In this document: positions 9,895 through 22,482 of the stretch, piece by piece
How positions within the stretch are numbered: position 1 is the stretch's first letter
Layout: the number at the start of each line of letters is the position of its first letter
Source of the DNA: Persicaria tinctoria
Taxonomy: Eukaryota > Streptophyta > Magnoliopsida > Caryophyllales > Polygonaceae
NCBI GenBank assembly: GCA_037127255.1
Contig: JBANSL010000008.1
Span: 9,803,396-9,867,395, forward strand
Direction of reading: 5' to 3'
DNA length: 64,000 nt
Notes under the pieces: generated by a model
Databases searched by the model: none
Seen by the model: the letters and a program-made list of their open reading frames with translations, nothing else
What the model was told of the DNA's origin: nothing
Made by a program: the position numbers and the translations under genes

Positions 9895-12208
9895 TCAAGG
9901 ATAGAAACAGGAAGCATAAAAGATTGCATCAGAAAAGTCGGTTGTGCAATAAGGTTAAATTTGATTAGGACCTTGCAGCCTTCTGATGATAGCGAAGAAG
10001 CTTTCCATTTGGAAAGTTGTGCCTTAGTTTTTAGAATGACTTGATTGAAAGTTTCTTTATTAGCCCGTCCATTAATAGTAGGGCATCCAAGATATTTTTC
10101 AATTGTCGTGGAGTGTAGAATTCCTAATCTCGAAGAGATCAAAGAAATAGTCGCTCGTCCAATATTAGGGGATATCTGGAAACTCGATTTATGAAAGTTT
10201 ACTTTCTGGCCTGATATCAAGCAATACCGTTGAACCATCGTTGCAACTCCGAGAGCAGCTGATTTGTAGCCTTAGTGAAGATAATAATATCATCCGCAAA
10301 AGCTAAAAAAAGGATTTTAGTGCCATTATTTAATAAACTCAATCCCAAATCCTTATCGATGGTAGATGATGTATGAAGCGAACGAGCAAGAAGTTCATAA
10401 GCAAGAATTAACAGAAATGGAGAAAGCGGATCTCCTTGTCTGAGGCTCTTTTGTGGGAAGAATTGATTTGTGGGACCATCGTTAACAAGCACGGAGAAAC
10501 AAACCGTAGAAACGCATTCCTTAATCCACGCCACGAATTTTGGATGGAATCCAAACTTCTGTAAAATTCCGTATAAAAAAGACCATTCAATTATGTCATA
10601 ATCTTGTTCCATGTCTAGCTTAATAGCCATCAGACCACTCTTACCCTTCTTTTTGCGAAAGGAATGGAATGCTTCGTGTGCAATTAGGATGTTATCCTGA
10701 ATAGAACGGCCTTTTGCAAAGGCACCCTGTAATGGGTGAACAAGACTATCCACAATCGGAGCTAGCCGTAAGGCAATAATTTTCGCAATAATCTTATAAA
10801 CTGTTGAACACATGCTGATCGGCCTATACTAGTTAATAGTAGTCGGATCATCCGTCTTAGGAATAAGCGTAATGAATGTGTGATTAACCTGTTTTAAAAG
10901 CTTACCTGTAACAAAGAAACTCTTAACAACTCTGACGACGGACGGTCTGACAATGTGCCAGTACTTTTGGTAAAACCCATGCAGGCATTCCATCAGGGGC
11001 CAGGAGCCTTATCTGTCGCTAAAGAGAAAACTGCAGTTTTAATCTCGGCATTTGACACATGAGCAACGAGAGCAACATTAGCTGCATGAGAAACTCCAGA
11101 TTGAATGACGTGTAGATCAGAATCGAAACTGAGAGAGGTGGGAACTGAAGACTGAAATCTCGACTTGAAATTTCGTTCAAATTCTTATTTGATTAAGCTG
11201 CAATCCGTGAGATGTAACGCATCCGAAGTATAAAGTATAACCTTCTTATTCTTTCTAGATTTGTCACTGACTGGCCCCTCCCCTTAGCTATGCCTCTGCC
11301 CAAATTTCTCCTTAATTAAGCAGAGATACAAAATGAAAATAAATTATAATTATAACTAAAATAAAAAGTGTTTTACAATTTGCATTCTTTGCCTGAAACT
11401 GTAATTGCAGTTATTTTACAGGAAATGGAATAGTATTAGTCGGTTTGATCTCAAAAAAAAAGAAGTGTTTTAATAATTCAAGAATTATGAAACAAATCAA
11501 TCCTAAATAGTTGGATCCTTTCTTTGTTAATTTTTGAGAAAAGCAGTCAATGAAGGATAAATTAAACAAGTAAGGAAATATCAACTAACATAGAAAAATA
11601 ATCTTATAATACTAAGAAATGTGCAAACCACTAACTATGTTTTCATCCAAAATCAAATTTAATTTGGGTGATGATAGATTTACTCTAATATAAAATAGAT
11701 CCTAAGTCACTTTAGAGATTTAGTACAAATATTAATATTAAGAGTAGCGAGTCACAACTACAAGTAGAGGAGTACAATCAACCATCTACTAAACTTTATG
11801 GTTAATAAGGAAAAGGAAAATTCGCATCTAAAAAAGCAGAGTGTGGGCTTCCAACAACATACTGTATATATCAGTGGCTTCCAATCAAAGTCAAAACGCG
11901 GTGTCAATCTGAAACGCATATATATTTATATATACTGTATTCCTCCTCTCAGTACTTTGCTCCAATTCATTGGGTTATCTTTCCAGTAAATTAGATTGGT
12001 GCTTCATCAAATTAAAGCTGGCATGTTAAACCCATAACATAACCCACATGCAGACCACACTAATTTCAGATTCATTTGTAACCTAACTGGCTATATATCC
12101 TAGCTACTTCCTACAATCCTACACACATACATAGGGTAGATAGATGTCTAATTAAAACTTCTTAATTAAGGCATTTTCATTTTCTTTAATTAATACAGTA
12201 TATAGATA

Positions 12209-12450
12209 CTCTCTCCGTCCAAAAATACATTGTCTTTTAGACTCGTGCACGCGAATTAAGAAACATATTTTACCTCTTAATTTTCCTCATCATTAGTACT
12301 ATTAAAGGTTAAAAGTTAAAACCTTTGATTATCCATAGATAAAAAAAATGTACTTTAGAGGTAATAATTACTACCTACACATCTAAAAATCTATTTATTT
12401 CCGACAAAATTTCGAGGCCTAAAAGGCCATCTATTCTTGGACGGAGGGAG
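12209..12450. mobile_element. Stowaway-like MITE (Tc1/mariner type)
   Basis: Terminal inverted repeats CTCTCTCCGTCCAAAAATA and, on the other end, the complement of CTCCCTCCGTCCAAGAATA. The 242-bp element is flanked by TA dinucleotides (12207-12208 and 12451-12452). The CTCCCTCCGT terminus and TA duplication are the hallmarks of plant Stowaways. It has no coding capacity. Confidence 0.9.
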
Positions 12451-13689
12451 TAATAGATTAGGTGTTTGGCATGCAAGAGCTCTCTTATATATTAGAGGGT
12501 GAATACCGTGAATTAACCCTTACAATATAGTTTGAAATATATATAATACTCTAGTTATGAACTTGTGTAATTTCAACACCTAATTGGGCACCCTTAACTT
12601 ATTAAATTGATTGATAAGGATGATCGGATGATTGTCATATATATATGCCAATTATACAAAAATGGGAGTATGCATGCAAGCTGGTGGTAAGTTACTTTTA
12701 TTATTATCAATTGATTTTACATGAAAGTTCACTACACTCATGCACCAGGCTAGTAATGCGCGTCCGCACACACACACTAATATTCTTTTTTAAAACTTTG
12801 GTAAAATAATACTGAGTCATAGAGGTTTGAAAAGTAGAAAAATAAAGGGGACCGAATAATTTACCTTGTACGTATTGGTAAATAAAGAGCGGCCATTCCG
12901 GAGTAGACAGAATAATTTACCATTTACAGTATATTCTCATCAGGTGGGTTACATTTGTTGATTACTACGTAATAGTTAAGACCAAAGAAACTACAAAGTA
13001 ACAATGTATATGGGAGTAGCTAGCTAGGCACTAACACTACGTACCTTTTATTTTATTTATAAATTTTAAATCAATAAAGGTGTTGTTTCTCCATAGACCA
13101 GGAGAAACTGAGTGTAAATTATTCAAAAGCTATTGTCTTTTTGTTGCCACCAGCTACAAGCGATTGCAAAGTAGCAATGGGAGGGCATGTTTTTGGAACC
13201 CACAAAACTTACACATATCTAAAGGAAACTTCAAATTTTAATTTGACGATCCATCATCCGTCCAAAGTGACTTGAAATTAATATTTAATTATAATATTGT
13301 ATTATTCAAATGGCCAAAATCCGATGACCGGCCGGGAAACTTGAAAAGCAGCGGTAACTTGCGGTTGGATTCCATCAGAAACCACTCACTACCATCAAAA
13401 AAGTTTGAGAAGATCACTTAAGATGAAGATAAAAAGTTGCTGCCACTGCAATTTTTATATTCCTTTCTTTACCAAGATATTTATTTCGTTCTAAAAACAA
13501 TCTCTTTTTTTTTCGAAATACAGAAGTCTGTCATGGCCCAAATATGATTCATGTGTAATTGAATGGAAAGGAAGAGATTAGGGAGGAAATAGTTTAGGGT
13601 TAGAGGAAAAGGTAAAGGGAGAGAGAGTAAGAGTTTATGAGAAAGAGTAATTGGATTATTCATTGGACGATCCATAATTACAACTAAGG

Positions 13690-13990
13690 GCATCTTATAT
13701 ACTACTCCGGTAATACCCAATATTATCTGTAACCCTATATATGACAAAACGTACTCGCTCTGATACCATACTGAAGTCCACTAGGACTCGTGAACGGGGA
13801 TTGTGTGCACATATGTGCGTCCATCCGATAATAGCCGAGCACGTATATAAGTCGAGTGAGTTCCATTTTAAAACCAATTGATGATAAGAGGAGTACTTAG
13901 CCCACTAGCTTATATACTAAGACTTGTTTATTCATATTATCAATGTGAGACTCCTTGGTCTCTTCCCATTCTCTCAAAGTCACTCATAAT
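13690..13990 (-). mobile_element. Possible old TRIM/LTR remnant
   Basis: The complement of TATGGTATCAGAGC lies at about 13757-13770, a typical LTR-element primer-binding site. It is followed on the plus strand by a block (AAAACCAATTG, AGCCCACTAGCTTATAT, AATGTGAGACTCC) that resembles the LTR of the TRIM at 9.4 kb only in organisation and short words. A second LTR was not found, so this is a truncated or diverged copy. Confidence 0.35.
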
Positions 13991-15202
13991 CATTTTTACA
14001 TAGCTAGAAAACCGATTTAAAAAAAAAAAAAAAAAGTAGGGTGCTTGTGAAAGCATATGTTATAAGAGGTTTTTGTAAAATTTCTTAATTTATCAAAATT
14101 GTCATGATTTAATTTTGTGATATTTACCTCAAAAAGAAAAGAAAAAACAAATACAAAAGGCAAAAAGTGAGCCATATATATATATAATGAATTGAATAAA
14201 TAATTGTAGAACATATCCAGAAATGAAAAAAGATGCGGGGGCACTCAATCAACACAAGCACCCAAGGAGAAGGAGATAAGCCCCTTGTTGCTAATGTCCA
14301 TGTCAAAAAAGCAAATGTGGTCATTAGACAATGGCCAACACTAACACTAATTGTGAAATCCTAATTATACATGTTTGTTCAAGGACAGATATCAAGTAGG
14401 CTTGCCTTCATCTTATCTCCATCTTTTTCAAAGACCAATCATTCTACAATTCAGCAATGAAAAGACAAAAGTATATTTTAGAAGATATATATGATCAAAT
14501 CTAGTTTGCTCAAGATATTGGTAATGGTAAGTAAGTATATATGCATCACCATGGAGTACATGTCATTTGCATCCAAACAATTTATATCTTTATATATATG
14601 GGAGAAACAAATTGCTGGTTTAAGCGATGACCTTAGTTAGGGACGCTTTGAAAACAGGGTCATGTTGCGTATAAAGATTAAAAATAAATAAAATCAGGGA
14701 TATTTTGCAAGGAGAGAAAATCCCGTGCAATAGTTCAAACAATTGTGATAAACTATGGATTCTCAAAATTTAACTTATTGTGTATGTGTGTTGATTAAGT
14801 GCAACATTAATCACTCTCAAGTTATTAGCCGTTGGACCATGAGGAGGTAAATATAAATAAAGCTCACAAAAGTATTTTTTTTTAAGGTAAAAGGTCTGAG
14901 TAGTAGACCTTGTTAGACCACCATTCAAAAATTAAACATCATGTCGGACGAGGATACACAACTCATATCCCTTACATTTTTCCACTTCAATAATCAATAT
15001 ATATAGCACATTTATCTCATAATCTAAAATACATAAACGAAGATGAAAAGCTGTCTATATTTATAACAATGATTAAAAAAAAATAATCTAAACACCCCAT
15101 ATTAAATGTAGCCACAAAACTTGATCATTGACATGCATATGCATCTAACCTTAGAAAATTGGGTAGAGAAAAATAAATTATATATACTCGTTTTAAATAA
15201 AA

Positions 15203-15767
15203 CTAGTAAAATTCCCGCGCCATGGCGCGGTTTTTTAAAACTAAAATATTAATAATATATAAATATATTATAAAATACTAATAAAAGTTAAGATAAAAAA
15301 AACGTTACCATAAATGTATCTTATAATTCTGAAATAATTTTTTTATATCTCGTCTAAAGTATAATACATAAGTGTAGATATTTTAAATCACCCAGTGATA
15401 ATAATATCAATATCATTGTAACTTTTTTAGAAATTTTGAAATCTGAATCATGCATTTAAATGTGATGTGTCACAACTAATAATTATATTCAATGTTTTGA
15501 ATTAAGCTCAATAGCTAGTACATAAATGTGAGTTAAGCCTAATGGTTATATTAGATTGAATTCAATGTTTTGAATTAAGCCCATTTGTTAGTAAATATGT
15601 TAAGAATAAAAAGAGAATGGAGGATTAAAAAAAATTAATGGAAAAAAAAAAAGAGAAAAGGAGAAATAAAAAAAATCAAGAAAAAAAAACATAATTGGTC
15701 AATATTTCTAAAACTCCTCTAAGATTGACACGTAAGCAAAGTCTTCTAAATTAAGGTTATATATAGA
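15203..15767 (-). mobile_element. Short non-autonomous Helitron
   Basis: On the minus strand the 5' end reads TCTATATATAACC preceded by A. The 3' end has the perfect hairpin CCGCGCCATGGCGCGG, followed about ten bases later by CTAG and a host T (15202-15206). The A/T insertion site, 5' TC, 3' hairpin and CTAG, and the lack of terminal repeats are the Helitron signature. The 565-bp element encodes no Rep/helicase. Its 5' half is duplicated directly alongside (15777-16015). Confidence 0.75.
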
Positions 15768-15776
15768 TATAGATAG

Positions 15777-16015
15777 TTAGTACATAAATGTGAGTTAAGC
15801 CTAATGGTTATATTAGATTGAATTCAATGTTTTGAATTAAGCTCAATTGTTAGTAAATATGTTAAGAATAAAAAGAGAACGGAGGACTAAAAAAATTAAT
15901 GGAAAAAAAGAGAAAAGGAGAAATAAAAAAATCAAGGAAACAAACATAATTGGTCAATATTTCTAAAACTCCTCTAAGATTGACACGTAAACAAAGTCTT
16001 CTAAAGTAATGTTAT
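15777..16015 (-). repeat. Partial direct duplication of the Helitron 5' half
   Basis: About 240 bp repeat 15512-15767 with small A-run length differences, including the TTGAATTCAATG block and the 5'-terminal GACACGTAA/GTCTTCTAAA block. A Stowaway lies immediately to the right. Confidence 0.75.
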
Positions 16016-16018
16016 ATA

Positions 16019-16255
16019 CTCCCTCCGTTTCCTTTTAAATGACTTTTTCAAGTCATGCACGTAGTTTTATAACGATAAAAACTATATTAAATATTAATAT
16101 TTTAAAAATATTTTTTTAATAATATTATACTTATCATCAATAAGTATGAGATTGTCGAAAAAAATATTTAAAAAAATTATTATTTCATATAGTTTTTCAC
16201 ACCTTAAAAAACGTGCATGAATAGTAAAAAGTCAATTAAAAGGAAACGGAGGGAG
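16019..16255. mobile_element. Stowaway-like MITE
   Basis: 237 bp, with ends CTCCCTCCGTTTCCTTTTAA and its near-perfect inverted copy, flanked by TA on both sides (16017-16018 and 16256-16257). Confidence 0.92.
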
Positions 16256-19200
16256 TATAGATAATAATAATAATATTAATATTTAAAACATCTTATAAAT
16301 ACAGAAATATGTAAAATAAATAAACGGTTAGATTAAAAACATATTTTTAAAAAATATTAGATTCCCTATTTAAGAGATTTTGTTTAGAGTTAGCAGACCA
16401 ATATTATGAACAAGGGAATTTACAAATGAGAGGCTGAGCTTGTAGGGAAAGGTATCCAGGTACGGAGTACTATATGTATATATATACAGCTAACAGCTAA
16501 TACACTAATAGGGATGCACTTTAATGGTCCATATATATATTTTGAAAGTTGAAACTTACAAGACCACCTTAGACTTAAAATACACTCCGGACTCCGGAGT
16601 ATATAATAATTTAATTTAATTGCATTACTTTGGGAATTGAAGGTGATGTGTGGCTGTGGCTGTCATCAAAGAAAGGGTCAATGGTGTGAAAATGAAGGGT
16701 TTGTAAGTAAAGAAGCGATGGTGGTGATCAACTTACACAGAATATATAACTTTAATCGAATAAATATATAAATTAATATATATGTAGAGCAGCTATAGCG
16801 ACTATATTATATATGTATAGGAGCTGGGTGGCCTGCTGCTTTTATTGGACGATAAAAAAGACACTTCCTTTAGGCTTCAGCAACCGTCAATCATATTCAA
16901 AGCTAATTCCTATCCCCTGATTCTTTCTGTCATTCAATTCCAACCTCCTTGTGTGTTTATATATACATTATTATTATGGTAGCAGAGCTCAAGATTTGGG
17001 AATATGAATCTCCTCTATCATGTTGGAAAGTATAACTAAAGTTTTAGTGATCTCGCCCTTAACTATATATATCACTAGTAGTAACAATAGTAATGATGGG
17101 TATCATGTTGTGGTTATAAATTAAACTTACTACATTATGCAATCAATATTATACATCAAAAACAAATATTTATATTATATTATGCATATAAAACACCACC
17201 GGTTTCGATTTCCATGGATCCTTCACCTTTGGTTACTAGATGATCAAGTAAGTTTTCCATTTCCAGGCGTATGGTTATTGGTTTTGATCACATACTTGTC
17301 AGTTTGATGGTTCCCTTTCTGTCTGATTTTTGGGCCTTTGGTTGTTGTTTGCTTTACAATTGGATTGGATCGTTCCAATATATTTGATTGTGATGTTTCA
17401 GTTGGGGGTTTATTTTGGCTTCTGGTATTTGTTGTTAGGATCATTTCAATTTGCATTCCCTACCATCATCCACTCATCACTCGCTTTCTTTCTGTTTTGG
17501 TACGTTCCATCCATCACCGCTTTCTGGCCGCCCAATTTAATCATTCACCTCTTTCGATTTCCTCAACACGATATGAATGGAAATGTCATAGGTAGAGAAG
17601 GAATGACCCCTGTTAGGTTAGTTGATAACTTCAAAACATCTATGCTAGAGAGAAAGGGTTTGGTACTATGTTATTCATCTCTTACAAAATACCATAACAA
17701 GTTGAATGAAATCAGAACAATCCTAATAATAATCTTACAAAGTAATCACAAATTTAAACTAATTATTCTCAAATATTCCCCTGGATGAGGTTTAAGCTTA
17801 TTTAAACAAAACCTTCAAACTGGACAATACTATGAATGAAATAAACAATTATTTTTTTTTTAAATATGGATTGAATGCTGAGGCCCAACTCCTGGTTATT
17901 TCGAATTAATTAACTTGAAGCCCAAATGTATATATGAACCAATGGAGCGTGTAAGCGGCCACGGCCCACGGCAATTTGTTGGCGTTTTTTTTCCTTGGAG
18001 TGTGTGTAATTGGAGGTTTCCAGGTTGTCAACTAACCCTCACGGACCCTAGTCTGCAAATGACGTAAATTGTTAAGCCAACAGGTAGGCTCACCCAAACT
18101 AATAAAGCCTTGAGCACCCACTAATTACATATTATAAGTTCTTGACTCTCGTCTGACACCATAATATGCCACACTCCAAGGGCCTTGGTTCGACGTGCAG
18201 TGTGAAGGAAAACGTGCATTTTAAAATATGTGTATTATGCTAATAATACAATATGATTAAAATGAAGATTTATAATTCGGATAATTTAGGTAGTCGTAGT
18301 GCTTTGCTAGAAGCCAACTATAATTTATGACATAAATTGGAATGAATTCATTAATATATATTTTATTTGGGTCATACAAGGTCATGCATATAAGAGTTTT
18401 CGGTTTATAAGGTGGGTTATTGATTTCGGTTTATCATATATTTCGTCTAGAATACATTAGAACAGGTCAGAAAAGTCAACTATAATTTATGAAATAAATT
18501 GGAATGAATTCATTAAAATATAAAAGCATTGTGATTTATTAAAATACATTTGAAATAATTAACATGTGTTTAACTTTCAAACGTTAACTTTTTAGTTTTT
18601 ACTCGGATATCGGATTGAAGCTTATAATATATCAAAACGAAACTATCGACGAGTAGAACAAACATAGGTGATTCGTCGGATGAAAGGAAGGGATAATGCC
18701 CCCCTCGCTCCCCTACTCCGCCCATGTTCTTGGGAATCTACTTCGGGGCAACTCTTATTCTTTGGGAGTCGTTTCTTTTTCTTTAGGATACTTAAAATTG
18801 AATATCCTGCTCCAATTTTTGAACCTCGTGAATCCTGATTAATTAGTCCGCCTGTCAATTTTTCCGGTCTCTCAATTTAAACGACCTAGGTGATGTCTGG
18901 TATTTGGATTGACGTGCAAGTCTTTCCAATTAATTAGCACGCTCAAAAAATTAATTAACCCACTTCAATCATGCTGGTCAAATCCGACGCGTATTTAGTT
19001 TCTCCGTAAAAAAAACTGCAAATCCGAACCGGTTCGTGAACCGGAAAAGAGAAAGCCCTGTTGGACCGGATACTTGTTACTTGTTAGGGCGGTTTTGGAC
19101 CCGGTCCTAGTTTTGGGACACAGGAAACGGACATGCGGGAAGTCAGGTTTGGGGCTTAATCGAAGATACGTCGCCGAAGACGAGGGCTCTTCCAGGTTTT

Positions 19201-19317
19201 CCCGTAACTCTTCTTCTTCTCTATTGAGTGTTTTCTGTTCACGGACTGGTGGATTGTTAGTGCCCTGTTCAGATTTTGGTTTTGATTTTTATCTCTCCTG
19301 ATCTTGGTTTGGTGAAG
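16256..19317. other. Intergenic region upstream of the first ALBA gene
   Basis: No domain-bearing gene seen. A 152-codon hydrophobic frame at 17330-17788 has no recognisable family and I do not call it. A 50-bp block (AACTATAATTTATGA...) occurs twice (about 18315-18365 and 18475-18525). Positions 18640-18870 are compositionally distinct (GC-richer, CCCCCCTCGCTCCCC) and might be organelle-derived. The last 300 bp share words (TCCGAACCGG, GGACCGGATA, GGGCTCTTCCAGGTTTTCC) with the region upstream of the second ALBA gene and so are its promoter/5' UTR. Confidence 0.55.
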
Positions 19318-22300
19318 ATGGATCGGTACCAGAGGGTAGTGAAGCCAAAAGCCGAGACGCCGATTGAGGAAAATGAGATTCGCATTACCAGTCAAGGCAG
19401 GATGAGGAGCTATATCACCTATGCCATGGCTCTCCTTCAGGTTTGTTAATTGCCTCATCTGAATCTGATTTATATAATTTCTGCTTGTTTTCATTGTTAC
19501 ATGTTTAAAACGGTGTCAAATGCTATTTTAGTGTGAGAAATGTCAAATATTGGGGAAATTGCACCTGGTTATGTTGGTAGAGGAATAGGAAGGAATTGCA
19601 CCACATTTGCAGAACTGTTTGTTTCATTAGTATATGGTTATGTATCAATCACCTGCAAGGTCCAACTTCAAATTTCATGAGATAGTTGTGCAATAAAGCA
19701 ATCTCCTTCATATTCTCCTTCATTGTGAGAAATGCGAACATTTGATTGCATAACCCTAATTTGTTAGGCTTTCCATTGCTTCCGGTGTGTAGCTTACCAA
19801 CTTGCTCCCATTTTTGAACTTCCTGAATCCTGATACTTGCTAGGGGTTGTTTGGCATGAGTTCCTTGTATCAGAAATGCAAAGAGGCTCAGTATTCACAT
19901 GAAACTGATTCTAGATTTTTTGGAATGGATAATACCTATACTTTGATGCACAGTTACCCGGTGGCACGCTATAATAATTGGGACCTTTACAGAGCTTGGC
20001 TACTCATGTTATACGTATTTTTCCATTACATCATGATGTTTGTTTAACCATAGGGTCCATACATATTTTTCCTTTTGTCCAGTCCATTTCTGAAATCTGA
20101 ATATATCTGTCATGTAGTAAGACTGTCAAAGTATGCCTTACTCTTTCATTTACCTTAAAAATGTTTAATTGGGAAACAGTTTCATTTATTTTTCTCTCCA
20201 AATCCTTGAGAACTTTTACCAATGTTGCTGTGGATCTTTCTTCTTGTGTTCTTCTAATATGTCATACCCTTTCTTTCTGTATGCATGTGGCTTCTTGTAG
20301 GAAAAAGGTTCAAATGAAATTGTTTTCAAAGCTATGGGTAGAGCAATCAACAAGACTGTTACAATGGTGGAGTTGATTAAGGTTTGCATTGCTGTGATCT
20401 CTATATTTGTGATTTGTTGGCAATAAAGCTGATGTATCATAATTGTTTTGCAGATAAGGATAGTTGGTCTTCACCAGATCACATGTATCGGATCTACGGA
20501 CATCACTGATACATGGGAGCCTCTTGAGGAAGGCCTACTTCCGTAAGATATCTATGAAAGTTCTCTCTATTTGTGTTTTTCAAGCAGTTAAAAATGCTTC
20601 ATCTTTGATTCTTCTAATATAGTAGTAGTTGACTGTAGTTCTGCTGGACAATTCTGCTTGTTGCTAGGGCTAGGTAATGTATGCAAACTTCAGTTACTAA
20701 TAGTCTTACTGTTCCTTTTATCGCAGTTTGGAAACCACAAGGCATGTTTCAATGATTACAATAACCCTTTCAAAGGAGGAGCTGAACACATCTGCTATTG
20801 GGTAAGTGCCAAGTGGCCAATTGTTCAAATTAATTGTTTTAAAGCAGGTAATGTATGGATATTTGTGGCTTATTACTTTTTAGTTATTTCTATGCTTGAT
20901 AATTATCTAGGTCTTTATGTTGTTTTGGATTTAACTTAGAACCTTAATTTTCCCGTCATGTGTAGTAGCCTAGATTTGTCGTCCTTTGTCTGAATATGTA
21001 TGCATATGCATCCTTTGTTAATCCATTTTGTACTTTTATACCATGTTCTGGATAGGAAGTATATTTCTCCAGTTTTGGGTATTTCGGAAACAAAACGTTT
21101 ACATGCTCTAGCTTGGACATGATTTTCTCTCAATTGAAGCATTTTGCTTTATATTGTCTGAATGTCCGTGTTTCTGCAGGTACCAGCCTCCTCTACCAGC
21201 TGACCAAGTGAAGCCTTCTTTTGAGTATGAGTATGATGGAGGTAGCTCATTTGCTGTTATACATTGGCAATTCTTTAATTTGGTTTCTATTCAACATCTC
21301 TCTTGAGTTGTCCAAGTGGCTGCAGATGGTTCTCCTAGTGCTCGAGGCAGGGGCCGTGGCAGAGGAAGGGGTAGGGGAAGAGGTCCACCAGGTAATAAAC
21401 TTTTGGTCTTTGTGCCCCTTTTCATTTTTATACTTCTCTGTGTTATATTCTTATATTTTGTCTAGTTTTTCCGACTCTGCTTTTTTCTCGCTCTTTGCTT
21501 TTGTAGTTTTATTATGCTTGAATTTGTCCATAATGAGCAAAATCTAAAGCTTACAGTGTTTAACAATCATGAAATTAGGTAGCTTAATATTTTGGTATTT
21601 GTGTTTTGTAATAGACCTGTGATGCTGTGGTTAATTTAGGTTTACTAAATTTCTACAATTTTATAATGGTGATTTATGTGTAAAAGACGAAAAACTGATG
21701 TCTTTTAAATTGGGGTGACCTTTATTAAAGGGAATGGCTATATGGAAGCTGGCTACGATGATGGGGGCTGGGATCAGAATCGCGGCTATGCTAGGGGCAG
21801 AGGTCGAGGTAGGGGCCGTGGTTTCCGTGGCCGTGGACGAGGAGGGTACAAGTACAATGGCCCTATGGTTGATGACCAGCAGAACGAGGGGGGATATTAT
21901 CAGGGTGCACCTGCGCAAGGCCATGGTATATTACACTTGTGATATGAACCCCATTTTTTTAAAATTATTGTTTAAATGCTATAGGCTCTTTATTTATTTA
22001 AGGGCATTCTGTGTGGTATCCATTAGTGATGTGAATTCCATGGGGTGTCTGAAGGTCCTTCCATTTTGGTATCCCCTTGTACATATTCCATTTGGTGCCG
22101 GAATTTAAATTTATTCCTAAAAGTAATGATTAAATTATTAAAAAAAAACACCAAGAAGTTGATGTTAATCTAAGTTCAATCATGCTCTTCAGTGATTATG
22201 CTGGGCCAACTGCTTTCAAGTAGTGAAAATAATACAACTTCAGGATCATAGGGATTTTCTTCATTATATTGTGTGGTCTTCTGTTGCCAATCACGGGTTT

Positions 22301-22482
22301 CAGTCTTACTTTGTTGTCTTTAGTATCTCTTATTCATAGTGGTGATCTGATTTAAATGTACAATATACACGCTTAATGAGAAATTTATTGTAGGTCGTGG
22401 ACGTGGAAGAGGAGGGCGTGGAAGGGGCCATGACAGCCCAATGCCAAATGGGCGATATCAGGTTGCTGTTGTAGGTGCTTAA
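19318..22482 (+). CDS. ALBA-domain RGG-rich DNA/RNA-binding protein, copy 1
   Basis: Eight coding exons: 19318-19440, 20301-20381, 20454-20542, 20727-20801, 21180-21241, 21326-21391, 21731-21925 and 22394-22482. All have GT-AG junctions and join in frame to 259 aa. The N-terminal Alba fold spans about residues 20-110 (NEIRITSQGRMRSYITYA, EIVFKAMGRAINKTV, IRIVGLHQI). The C-terminus is a long RGG/GRGRGRG tract with one QQNEGGYYQGAPA unit. Plant ALBA proteins of this long, RGG-tailed type bind RNA and DNA and are associated with mRNA stability, stress granules and chromatin. The start is fixed by the MDRYQRV opening shared with copy 2. A tandem paralogue lies 9 kb downstream. Confidence 0.93.

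Larger units (their letters stand above)
8871..11215 (-). pseudogene. LINE ORF2 fragment (reverse transcriptase), interrupted by a TRIM
   Basis: Minus-strand remains of the second LINE family's ORF2. From right to left it holds the start of the RT region (about 10815-11200, frameshifted) and then an open RT block (10217-10813) with GRSIQDNILIAHEAFHS, QGDPLSPF and intact FADD. Next come ISGQKVNFHKSSFQ and LGCPTINGRANK, the downstream GGLGIYKSETMN block (9129-9311), and a segment matching the NRTWDIDKLRTDL region of the intact relative near 8880-8950. The motif LDMEKAYDRIEW of the relative appears as LDMEQDYDIIEW, so a catalytic-region residue has changed. The zf-RVT and RNase H parts are missing from this strand. 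The TRIM at 9408-9894 splits the RT. Confidence 0.87.
11216..15202. other. AT-rich intergenic region with a Stowaway MITE and a TRIM-like relic
   Basis: No coding gene recognised. Contents listed separately are a Stowaway at 12209-12450 and a TRIM/LTR-like relic near 13690-13990. The remainder is AT-rich with short microsatellites. Confidence 0.65.

Noticed and set aside
17244..17788. 152-codon hydrophobic frame and an opposite-strand frame
   Set aside because: No ATG-supported gene structure, no domain and no splice context; T-rich sequence explains the openness.
19441..20300. Short reading frames inside ALBA introns
   Set aside because: They fall between well-supported GT-AG exons of the ALBA gene.
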